Part shown: positions 1-5,239 of the stretch, one piece after another | Layout: each line of letters begins with the position of its first letter | Position numbering within the stretch: position 1 is the stretch's first letter | Assembly: GCA_947565485.1 (NCBI GenBank) | Contig: CANOGG010000108.1 | Coordinates: forward strand, 1-5,239 | DNA: 5,239 nt | From: an uncultured Mycoplasma sp. | GTDB lineage: Bacteria > Bacillota_I > Bacilli_A > RF39 > UBA660 | Direction of reading: 5' to 3' | Translations under genes and position numbers: made by a program | Notes under the pieces: generated by a model | What the model saw: the letters and a program-made list of their open reading frames with translations, nothing else | What the model was told of the DNA's origin: nothing | Databases searched by the model: none

Positions 1-1
1 A

Positions 2-1339
2 TATCAAAATACCACAGGTTATCGAATCGAATTTTTTGGTGATGAAATTGATAGTATATCGACGTTTGACCCGATAACAGGTGTTACGATAGCTAATAAA
101 AAGACGATTACAATTTCGCCAGCTTCCCACTTTGTGACGAGTCCGGAGAAAATGCAGGAAGCGATTAAGAGAATTGAGACGGAATTAAAGGAAAGATTAG
201 AAGAACTTAAGAGTGAGAATAAACTTTTGGAGGAACAAAGGCTTCGTGAGAGAACAAATTATGATTTAGAAATGCTAAAAGAGACAGGTTTTTGTAATGG
301 AGTTGAAAATTATTCAAGGCATTTAGCGCTTAGAGGACCTGGTGAGACGCCTACTTGTTTGATTGACTTTTTTCCTGATGACTTTTTGTTGGTTGTTGAT
401 GAGTCGCATGTGACATTGCCCCAGGTTCGAGGAATGTATAATGGTGATAGAATGCGGAAACAAACACTTGTTGATTTTGGTTTTAGACTTCCTAGTGCGC
501 TTGATAATAGGCCACTTAATTTTGCAGAGTTTGAGACGAAAGTGAATCAAGCAATATATGTATCAGCAACACCAGGAGATTATGAACTCGAACATACCAA
601 TAATCAGTTTGTAGAACAAATTATTAGACCAACAGGGCTTTTAGACCCGACTATTGAAATTAAGCCTAGTGAAGGTCAAATTGATGATATTATTAGTGAA
701 ATTAGAAAAAGAATTGAACTTAATGAGAGAGTCTTAATTACAACACTTACAATTAGAATGAGTGAAGAGTTAACTAATTATTTGAAAGAGATGGGTATTA
801 AAGTTGCTTATTTACACAGTGAGATTAAGACTTTAGAACGGCTTAAAATTATTCGGGAGCTAAGACTTGGAGTATATGATTGTATTGTGGGAATAAACCT
901 TTTAAGAGAGGGGTTAGATATACCTGAGGTTAGTTTAATTTGTATTTTAGATGCGGATAAGCAAGGTTTCTTAAGAAGTGAGAGAAGTTTAATTCAAACG
1001 ATTGGACGGGCAGCAAGAAATGCTAGTGGACATGTTATTATGTATGCTGATAATGTGAGTGAGGCAATGGATAAAGCTATCAAAGAGACAAAGAGAAGAA
1101 GAGAAGTCCAGGAGAAGTTTAATTTAGAGCATAATATTACGCCAAGAACAATTTCTAAAGAGATTAAAGAAGTTATTTCAAATGAAGTTGAGAAAAAGGC
1201 AGAAAAACCGAAGATGAGTAAACAGGAAAGAGAAAGTATTATCATGACACTAGAGGAAGAAATGAAAGAAGCAGCAAAGAATTTAGATTTTGAAAGAGCT
1301 ATGGAACTTCGTGATATCTTGTTTGAGATGAAAAAATAA
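2..1339 (+). CDS. uvrB: UvrABC excinuclease subunit B, 5'-truncated by window
   Basis: UvrB receives damaged DNA from UvrA in the cytoplasm, verifies the lesion with its helicase-like ATPase core and recruits UvrC for incision. The reading frame is open from base 2, giving 445 residues against about 660 for the family, so roughly the first 215 residues (Walker A and the damage-probing beta-hairpin) lie upstream of the window. The visible part starts in the UvrA-interacting domain ([11 protein letters not shown]), followed by [11 protein letters not shown]. The motif II box DESH is at 398-409, the YVSATPG motif near 557-577, the [14 protein letters not shown] segment near 890-931, and the helicase motif VI arginine finger region QTIGRAARN at 995-1021. 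The last 34 residues form the C-terminal UVR motif ([11 protein letters not shown]) that contacts UvrC. The GTG at 134 is internal, not the start. The gene ends at TAA 1337-1339, just before a hairpin terminator. No uvrA follows it here. All motifs look intact, so the protein is probably functional. Confidence 0.97.
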   Translation, partial: YQNTTGYRIEFFGDEIDSISTFDPITGVTIANKKTITISPASHFVTSPEKMQEAIKRIETELKERLEELKSENKLLEEQRLRERTNYDLEMLKETGFCNGVENYSRHLALRGPGETPTCLIDFFPDDFLLVVDESHVTLPQVRGMYNGDRMRKQTLVDFGFRLPSALDNRPLNFAEFETKVNQAIYVSATPGDYELEHTNNQFVEQIIRPTGLLDPTIEIKPSEGQIDDIISEIRKRIELNERVLITTLTIRMSEELTNYLKEMGIKVAYLHSEIKTLERLKIIRELRLGVYDCIVGINLLREGLDIPEVSLICILDADKQGFLRSERSLIQTIGRAARNASGHVIMYADNVSEAMDKAIKETKRRREVQEKFNLEHNITPRTISKEIKEVISNEVEKKAEKPKMSKQERESIIMTLEEEMKEAAKNLDFERAMELRDILFEMKK

Positions 1340-1345
1340 ATATAT

Positions 1346-1372
1346 AAACCCCGTTTCGAAACGAGGTTTTTT
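1346..1372 (+). terminator. Rho-independent terminator of uvrB
   Basis: AAACC at 1346-1350 pairs with GGTTT at 1365-1369. Inside these arms the perfect palindrome CGTTTCGAAACG (1352-1363) forms the upper stem, separated by one C/A mismatch (1351 and 1364). A run of six T (1367-1372) follows. It lies 6 bases after the uvrB stop codon, the expected place for an intrinsic terminator. On the opposite strand the T tract is broken, so it is probably one-directional. Confidence 0.85.
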
Positions 1373-1384
1373 AAATGTGTAAGT

Positions 1385-1404
1385 AAAAAGACCATTATGG
1401 TCTT
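1385..1404 (-). terminator. Rho-independent terminator of the lipoprotein gene, overlapping its stop codon
   Basis: AAGACCAT (1388-1395) and ATGGTCTT (1397-1404) are perfect inverted arms around a single base. On the minus strand the stem is followed by T residues covering 1389-1385, giving a T tract for minus-strand transcription. The TAA stop codon of the minus-strand gene (1397-1395) sits at the tip of this hairpin. On the plus strand the following bases are not T-rich enough for a good terminator. It is convergent with the uvrB terminator only 13 bases away. Confidence 0.7.
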
Positions 1405-2107
1405 AAAGTTTTACTACTATTTAAAGAGATGTTAGGATATGTGATTTGATCAATTGTCAGAAGATTTTTATCATCATATCTATTGCCATTTTCTGTAAAT
1501 TGATAATCACTGTAAGTTACGTATTCAGGCCATCTATAATATAGGCTATTATGCATTCTATTAGTTGGGTCTTCTGCAAAATTAGCTAAACAGTCAATTA
1601 TCGCTTGCCAGCTGGCATAATTTTCAAAAGTAGTTGAGTCTAATTCTAGGTATTCTTTAGATGTCATATCATATTGAGGATTAGTAATAACTTCAATAAG
1701 GGTATTACCAAAAAACTCATTATTATGAAGTAGTCTATTTAGAGCAACTGTTGTTAAAGCATAAGCTTCTTCATAAATATCTAGTATATTATCTCCACAG
1801 ATTCTTCTTACAAATAAGTTAAGAAAATCTTCATAAGAAATATCATAGGCTTCTAAAATATTCTCTAGTGCAACATCAGAACGTCCTGTTTTAGGAAAAT
1901 ACGTAAAAGCATATTCTGATAATGGTTTGGTAAATGAACAGTTTCATCATAAATATGTTCTCTTTCGTTTAGATTATCCGTGGTATAGATGGCAGCAGTT
2001 TCTTCTTGTTCTCCATTTTTGTTCATTTTAGAACAGCTAGATAAAGTAACAGTTAAAACTGAGGCTATACATAGTGAAGTTAGTCTTCTTAAATTAAATT
2101 TTTTCAT
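1395..2107 (-). pseudogene. Frameshifted lipoprotein with SleB-like cell wall hydrolase region
   Basis: The N-terminal frame (2107 down to 1865) begins with MKKFNLRR, a hydrophobic stretch and the lipobox LSSC with Cys25, so the product would be a lipoprotein anchored on the outer face of the membrane. After residue 60 the sensible frame moves by one base: the distal frame is open from 1925 to the TAA at 1397-1395 but is closed upstream by a TGA and has no ATG before 1667. Adding one A to the run at 1926-1928 joins both into 237 residues. The joined protein contains YEEAYALTTVALNR (residues 112-125), then TLIEVITNPQY (136-146), which resembles the SleB-type (Hydrolase_2) pattern ending in LNR and followed by a PGQF-like segment. 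The family's catalytic Glu position appears to be Asp106, so muralytic activity is doubtful. This may be a true pseudogene, a switchable A run, or a sequencing error. The family call is tentative; the lipoprotein and frameshift calls are firmer. Confidence 0.75.
1926..1928 (-). other. Inferred frameshift point (A3 where A4 is expected)
   Basis: On the minus strand the bases read CCAAACC. With four A residues the codons become TTA CCA AAA CCA TTA and run directly into the open distal frame. With three, the N-terminal frame drifts into NHYQNMLLRIF and stops at 1867-1865. The shift must lie between the upstream TGA of the distal frame (around 1945) and the point where the proximal frame loses sense; the A run is the simplest site. 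Confidence 0.65.
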
Positions 2108-2117
2108 TAAATTTTTT

Positions 2118-2122
2118 CCCCC
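2118..2122 (-). promoter_or_regulatory. Imperfect ribosome binding site of the lipoprotein gene
   Basis: The minus strand reads AAAGGGGGA with ten bases to the ATG at 2107-2105. The G5 run replaces the AGGAGG seen before the J-domain gene, and the spacing is slightly long. It nevertheless supports the ATG at 2107, because the encoded N-terminus is a typical lipoprotein signal peptide. Confidence 0.55.
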
Positions 2123-2139
2123 TTTGTTTGATGATTATG

Positions 2140-2168
2140 ATTATAGCATAGGTAAGTTGAGAAGTCAA
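2140..2168 (-). promoter_or_regulatory. Sigma-A type promoter for the lipoprotein gene
   Basis: Read on the minus strand, the -35 box is TTGACT (2168-2163, five of six consensus bases), followed by a 17-bp spacer and a perfect TATAAT -10 box (2145-2140). A TG one base upstream of the -10 makes it an extended -10. Transcription would start near 2133, leaving a leader of about 25 bases. This strong promoter argues that the broken gene is still transcribed or was inactivated recently. Confidence 0.85.
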
Positions 2169-2191
2169 ATTTTAGTTTTTGGCCCTATTTT

Positions 2192-2220
2192 TTGACATTT
2201 AACGGTGATTATGCTATAAT
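2192..2220 (+). promoter_or_regulatory. Consensus extended -10 promoter of the J-domain gene
   Basis: TTGACA (2192-2197), a 17-bp spacer and TATAAT (2215-2220) match the sigma-A consensus at all twelve positions, and TGC directly before the -10 adds the extended -10 element. Transcription would begin around 2227, about 20 bases before the start codon. No operator other than the shared symmetry is evident. High constitutive expression is the simplest expectation. Confidence 0.92.
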
Positions 2221-2233
2221 AGGTGGCGAAATT

Positions 2234-2240
2234 AAGGAGG
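2234..2240 (+). promoter_or_regulatory. Ribosome binding site of the J-domain gene
   Basis: AAGGAGG is followed by seven bases and the ATG at 2248. A second in-frame ATG at 2257 would have a 16-base gap, so the first ATG is preferred. Confidence 0.88.
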
Positions 2241-2247
2241 AATATTA

Positions 2248-3978
2248 ATGTATTTTATGAGTGCTTTAAACCTTTTTAATAAGGAATTAAGAATTTTAAA
2301 TGAAAAAGAACTAACTGCAAATTATACAGAACAAGAGTTAAAAAGTGCCTATCGAAGATTAGCTAAAAAATATCATTCAGATAACTATCCAAATTTATCA
2401 GAGAGTGAAAAGAAGAGATATGAGGAAAAATTTAAGGAAGTAAACAATGCGCATGAAGCATTAAAAAAACATTTAACGAATAACGTTGATAGTCATTCTT
2501 ATAATAATTATGATGAAAATTTTGAAAACCTAAAAAAAGAATATATTAGAAAAATGAAATTTTTTAATAATGCTACTTCTGATGATGAGACAAGAAAAGC
2601 TCATAATGATATAGTTATTTTGATGGCGATATCTGAAGAAGCAATTAAAAAAGCTGTTTCAAAAAAGCAACTTGAAGAAATTTATAAAACGTTTTTAGAT
2701 GGAATTAAAAAAGTTTATGATAGGTTAAAGAAAAAATATTTTGAAGATAATTTAATTGAAGAAAATATGGTTTTTTATGAGACGCTTAATTATAATTGTA
2801 ATTTAGATAATTTTTATAATCAGTTAAAAAAAATGAGACAAAAATATAGTCCTTTAGTAAAGATTGAAAAGGAAGCTCTAGTTTATGAGGTATGGGCTGG
2901 TTATGAGAGACTTAAAGTGTTAGTAGATGTGGGTGTTAAGAATGCTAAAATAAATGCAAAAAGAGATAATAGTGATATTAATAAAATAATTGAGGAAATG
3001 CATAAAGAAATTAAGGAAGTATTTGAATTATATTATAAAACTAAAGAAAAAATTAATAGTTTAAAGAATGAGATTAATTCTATTCCGATTAAACAGGAGT
3101 TAGAAAAAATTGAACAAGATTTTAATAAGGGATTCTCTTTTTCAGAAATTGAGAGAAGATTAACAGAACTAGAGATAAGAATGGTATTTCAGGAGAGATT
3201 AGAAAAACAAAAAAGCGAGATGAATATAATATATGCTAGAGTTTTAGCTAAAGCTAATAGCAAAATAGAAGCTACTAGGAAAGAGTCACATTTAGAATTT
3301 GATTACATTAATGATTGTCTTATTAAAGTAGGCAATATATTTATTCAAGCTCGAAAACAATTAGTAGATGTAGAAATTATAAGTAAACTGGGAGATTTAA
3401 CTTTCCATAATTTGGAGATAGATAGGAATATTTTGACATTTGTAGAGCGTGCACTTGAAAAAGGGCAAAAAGCTAAAGAAGAAAAGCAAAATGAAAATAT
3501 TTTATTCGTTAAAGAGGGTAATTTTAAGTATTATGATGAAGAAAACTATATTCATATGATAGTTGGTGAAAAAGATGGTAAGTATGAAATGGTTAGATAT
3601 CAGTCTCGGGTTGGTATTATGTATAATTATGTTACTAAAGAGGAATTAGAACGTGATTTTGTGCCATTAGATAAATATTTGAATAAAGGATATGAACTTG
3701 GAACTTGGAAAAGCATATGGGACATTAACGAATATTATCTATATAAATTTGGAATTAGAGGTACTGGTATAATATATGTTAGTGAGAATACAACTAATTC
3801 CATGATGCAAGTTAAAGTATCAAAATTTGCACCTAATCATATTATTGATACTAAACCAATTACCAATCGTGAAATATCGAAATGGCAAAATCCTGAATAT
3901 TTAAAAGAACAACTTATTAGAACGATTAATGAGGAAATAAAGAAACGAGAAGAGTTGTATAATAATAGAACAAGATAA
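2248..3978 (+). CDS. J-domain-like protein with coiled-coil middle and unrecognised C-terminal domain
   Basis: The 576-residue product has no signal peptide or membrane segment and should be cytoplasmic. Residues about 5-75 fit a J-domain: helix II (TEQELKSAYRRLAKKY, 27-42), the loop, and helix III (SEKKRYEEKFKEVNNAHEALKK, about 53-74 in two parts around E60/K61). J-domains stimulate the ATPase of DnaK/Hsp70 through an HPD tripeptide; here it is HSD (43-45), so this may be a J-like protein with weakened or changed DnaK coupling. No glycine-rich linker or CXXCXGXG zinc motifs are present, so it is not DnaJ itself. Residues about 85-415 are charged, Lys/Glu-rich and mostly helical, with probable coiled coils around 250-345. 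Residues about 418-545 are richer in Tyr, Gly and beta-type segments (for example FKYYDEENYIHMIVGEKDG) and form a separate domain I do not recognise; a short charged helix ends the protein. It is apparently a single-gene transcript with its own strong promoter and terminator. The specific role is unknown. Confidence 0.88.
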   Translation: MYFMSALNLFNKELRILNEKELTANYTEQELKSAYRRLAKKYHSDNYPNLSESEKKRYEEKFKEVNNAHEALKKHLTNNVDSHSYNNYDENFENLKKEYIRKMKFFNNATSDDETRKAHNDIVILMAISEEAIKKAVSKKQLEEIYKTFLDGIKKVYDRLKKKYFEDNLIEENMVFYETLNYNCNLDNFYNQLKKMRQKYSPLVKIEKEALVYEVWAGYERLKVLVDVGVKNAKINAKRDNSDINKIIEEMHKEIKEVFELYYKTKEKINSLKNEINSIPIKQELEKIEQDFNKGFSFSEIERRLTELEIRMVFQERLEKQKSEMNIIYARVLAKANSKIEATRKESHLEFDYINDCLIKVGNIFIQARKQLVDVEIISKLGDLTFHNLEIDRNILTFVERALEKGQKAKEEKQNENILFVKEGNFKYYDEENYIHMIVGEKDGKYEMVRYQSRVGIMYNYVTKEELERDFVPLDKYLNKGYELGTWKSIWDINEYYLYKFGIRGTGIIYVSENTTNSMMQVKVSKFAPNHIIDTKPITNREISKWQNPEYLKEQLIRTINEEIKKREELYNNRTR

Positions 3979-3993
3979 ATAAGAGTTTAGAGT

Positions 3994-4021
3994 AAAGCAT
4001 CACATAAGTGGATGCTTTTTT
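3994..4021 (+). terminator. Rho-independent terminator of the J-domain gene
   Basis: AAAGCATC (3994-4001) pairs with GATGCTTT (4011-4018) around a 9-base loop in which AC and GT can pair further around ATAA. T residues run from 4016 to 4021. It lies 15 bases after the TAA stop and separates this gene from the downstream membrane protein gene. Confidence 0.87.
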
Positions 4022-4057
4022 CTTGCTTATTAGAGTGTTTTATGATAAATTATTCAC

Positions 4058-4063
4058 AGGTGA
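4058..4063 (+). promoter_or_regulatory. Ribosome binding site of the membrane protein gene
   Basis: AGGTGA lies four bases before the ATG at 4068. It is a partial match to AGGAGG and supports this start, which also places charged residues (MKKR) directly before the first membrane segment. Confidence 0.6.
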
Positions 4064-4067
4064 GTCT

Positions 4068-5239
4068 ATGAAAAAAAGAACAATTATTATTTTAAGCATT
4101 ATTACTTCTTTTTGTCTTTATTGTGAGAGAATATTAGTAGCAATGGCAAAGACTTATAAAAGGGTAAAGGCTTTTAAATTATCAGGTTTAACGAAATTTA
4201 CTTATGCTAATAATGATTTTTTACTTTATTTGTTGATTGCGGGAGCGTTGATTATTTTTTATACGAAGTTTAAAGATATAAAAAGAAAAAAGGGATATAA
4301 TATCTTGGCTTTTATTTTTACTCTTTTTCTAGTTTTAGGCTTTAGTTATAGTGTAGTGGGAAGTTCGGCTTTAGTTACGGGTAGTCCTTTACTGGTTATT
4401 ATTTCTATTATAAGATTTGTGGTTTATTATAAGTTTTTAGCAGTACTCTTAAATGTTATTGCTGAAAAATTAAAAGATATTAATTGGCATAAGAAAAAGA
4501 TACCAGAAAAGTTAAAGAAATTAGAAAATATATATGAAAAACATCCGATAAAAATGACTATTATAATAATACTTGTGGCATGGTTACCATATATCATAAG
4601 TTTTTATCCAGCAATATTATCACCAGACCCATCTAATCAGATTAAACAGTACTTTGGTTTTAGAACGTTATATGCGGAGGCAGTAAATTTAGTAGACCCT
4701 AATGTTTTAATTACCAATCATCATCCGGTTTTTCATACGTTTATCTTAGGGGGTTTTGCGAAAATTGGGGCTAATCTCGGAAGCATAAATTTGGGAATAT
4801 TTCTCTTTACTGTTTTTCAATTATTTATTGTAATAAGCGCTATTCTTTATACTTTGTTATATTTAAAAAAGCTTAAAGTTCCTTTTATTTACCGGTTTAG
4901 TATATTAGTTATATTTGCTTTAGTGCCAGTCTTTCCTCTTTATGCTCTTAGTAGTGTTAAAGATACGATGTTTGGGGCTTTATTAGTCTTTTTAGTAATA
5001 GAGTTTCATAAGCTTATAACTAATAAAAATTATAGTATTAAAGAATATTTAGTTTTGAGTTTACTGCTACTAATTATGATGTTAGTACGGAATAATGGAA
5101 TATATATTATTTTATTTAGTGTTATAAGTTTGATATTTATGTTAAAAGAGAAGAGAAGAGCACTTATACTAGTCCTTTTAAGTAGTGTTTTAGTTTACCA
5201 AGCACATAATAAGATTTTATTACCAGCGATGCATATATC
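4068..5239 (+). CDS. DUF6020-type polytopic membrane protein, 3'-truncated by window
   Basis: The frame is open from ATG 4068 to the window end without a stop, giving 390 residues and more outside. It begins MKKR and then has about twelve hydrophobic segments, roughly at residues 4-24, 50-66, 78-97, 105-131, 161-182, 220-235, 240-266, 272-292, 297-312, 325-340, 343-360 and 363-378. A basic loop (about 134-160, rich in Lys) is probably cytoplasmic. Characteristic stretches are WLPYIISFYPAILSPDPSNQ (172-191), NHHPVFHT (217-224), SSVKDTMFG (295-303) and LVRNNGIY (339-346). These I recognise as the pattern of DUF6020 proteins of Bacillota. The fold resembles GT-C glycosyltransferases, where an acidic residue in the first outer loop is catalytic; Asp187 would be the candidate. 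That role is inference, and the sugar donor and acceptor are unknown. The gene follows a terminator, so it should have its own promoter, but none is convincing in the short gap. Confidence 0.85.
   Translation, partial: MKKRTIIILSIITSFCLYCERILVAMAKTYKRVKAFKLSGLTKFTYANNDFLLYLLIAGALIIFYTKFKDIKRKKGYNILAFIFTLFLVLGFSYSVVGSSALVTGSPLLVIISIIRFVVYYKFLAVLLNVIAEKLKDINWHKKKIPEKLKKLENIYEKHPIKMTIIIILVAWLPYIISFYPAILSPDPSNQIKQYFGFRTLYAEAVNLVDPNVLITNHHPVFHTFILGGFAKIGANLGSINLGIFLFTVFQLFIVISAILYTLLYLKKLKVPFIYRFSILVIFALVPVFPLYALSSVKDTMFGALLVFLVIEFHKLITNKNYSIKEYLVLSLLLLIMMLVRNNGIYIILFSVISLIFMLKEKRRALILVLLSSVLVYQAHNKILLPAMHI

Larger units (their letters stand above)
2140..2220. repeat. Dyad-symmetric divergent promoter region
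   Basis: ATTATAGCATA (2140-2150) and TATGCTATAAT (2210-2220) are perfect 11-bp inverted copies. GTCAAA (2164-2169) and TTTGAC (2191-2196) are an inner inverted pair. Both pairs share the same centre at 2180, so the extended -10 and -35 elements of the two promoters mirror each other. The bases between the pairs are not symmetric, which suggests two similar promoters placed back to back rather than one duplicated and inverted block. Confidence 0.8.

Noticed and set aside
323..550. 75-codon minus-strand open frame
   Set aside because: Antisense to the conserved core of uvrB (DESH region), with basic low-complexity composition and no start signals.
994..1395. 133-codon minus-strand open frame, hydrophobic at the N-terminus
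   Set aside because: It lies antisense inside uvrB, whose frame is clearly coding through motif VI and the UVR motif, and it has no promoter or ribosome binding site of note. Its hydrophobic look is the complement of Glu/Lys-rich codons.
1925..1945. Programmed -1 ribosomal frameshifting to express the full lipoprotein
   Set aside because: In the zero frame the codons are TTA CCA AAC, which do not form an X XXY YYZ slippery heptamer, and I see no clear downstream stem-loop. A missing base is simpler.
1989..2195. 68-codon plus-strand open frame
   Set aside because: It is the antisense shadow of the lipoprotein signal peptide region and runs through both divergent promoters.
2108..2247. Riboswitch or small RNA in the divergent intergenic region
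   Set aside because: After placing both promoters the leaders are only about 20-25 bases long, too short for a structured riboswitch, and no terminator-like hairpin is present.
4023..4051. Possible promoter TTGCTT, 17 bp, TGA-TAAATT before the membrane protein gene
   Set aside because: Only three of six bases match at -35 and four of six at -10, and the predicted start near 4058 would fall on the ribosome binding site. It may still be real, since the gene follows a terminator, but the evidence is too weak to list.

Overview
The window looks like chromosomal DNA from an AT-rich, Gram-positive-type bacterium (Bacillota, most likely a Mollicutes-related or RF39-like gut Bacilli lineage). The reasons are very low GC, near-consensus sigma-A type promoters with 17-bp spacers and extended -10 boxes, AGGAGG ribosome binding sites, a lipobox signal peptide, and short hairpin plus T-run terminators. 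Tryptophan is written TGG and no in-frame TGA interrupts the genes, so the standard bacterial code applies and this is not a true Mycoplasma. The lineage is an inference from style, not from a marker comparison.

Layout: (1) Positions 2-1339, + strand, hold the C-terminal two thirds of UvrB, the damage-loading helicase-like subunit of nucleotide excision repair; its 5' part lies before the window. (2) Positions 1346-1404 hold two back-to-back terminators, one for uvrB and one for the convergent gene. (3) Positions 1395-2107, - strand, hold a secreted lipoprotein gene with a SleB-like (cell wall hydrolase-like) region. It is broken by an apparent one-base deletion in an A run at 1926-1928; restored, it would encode 237 residues. 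(4) Positions 2108-2247 are a divergent intergenic region with two strong promoters arranged symmetrically about position 2180. (5) Positions 2248-3978, + strand, hold a 576-residue cytoplasmic protein with an N-terminal J-domain carrying HSD in place of HPD, a long helical or coiled-coil middle and an unrecognised C-terminal domain, followed by a terminator. (6) From 4068 to the window end, + strand, is an open, 3'-truncated gene for a polytopic membrane protein of DUF6020 type, possibly GT-C glycosyltransferase-like.

The genes do not form an obvious pathway. uvrB is a housekeeping gene. The lipoprotein and J-domain genes share a mirror-image promoter region and may be expressed together, but no functional link can be shown from sequence alone. 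The most unusual points are the altered J-domain motif with its uncharacterised C-terminal domain, the symmetric divergent promoter, and the frameshifted lipoprotein. I see no mobile element, CRISPR array, tRNA or rRNA. No gene-free stretch exceeds 300 bases; the longest is 2108-2247.
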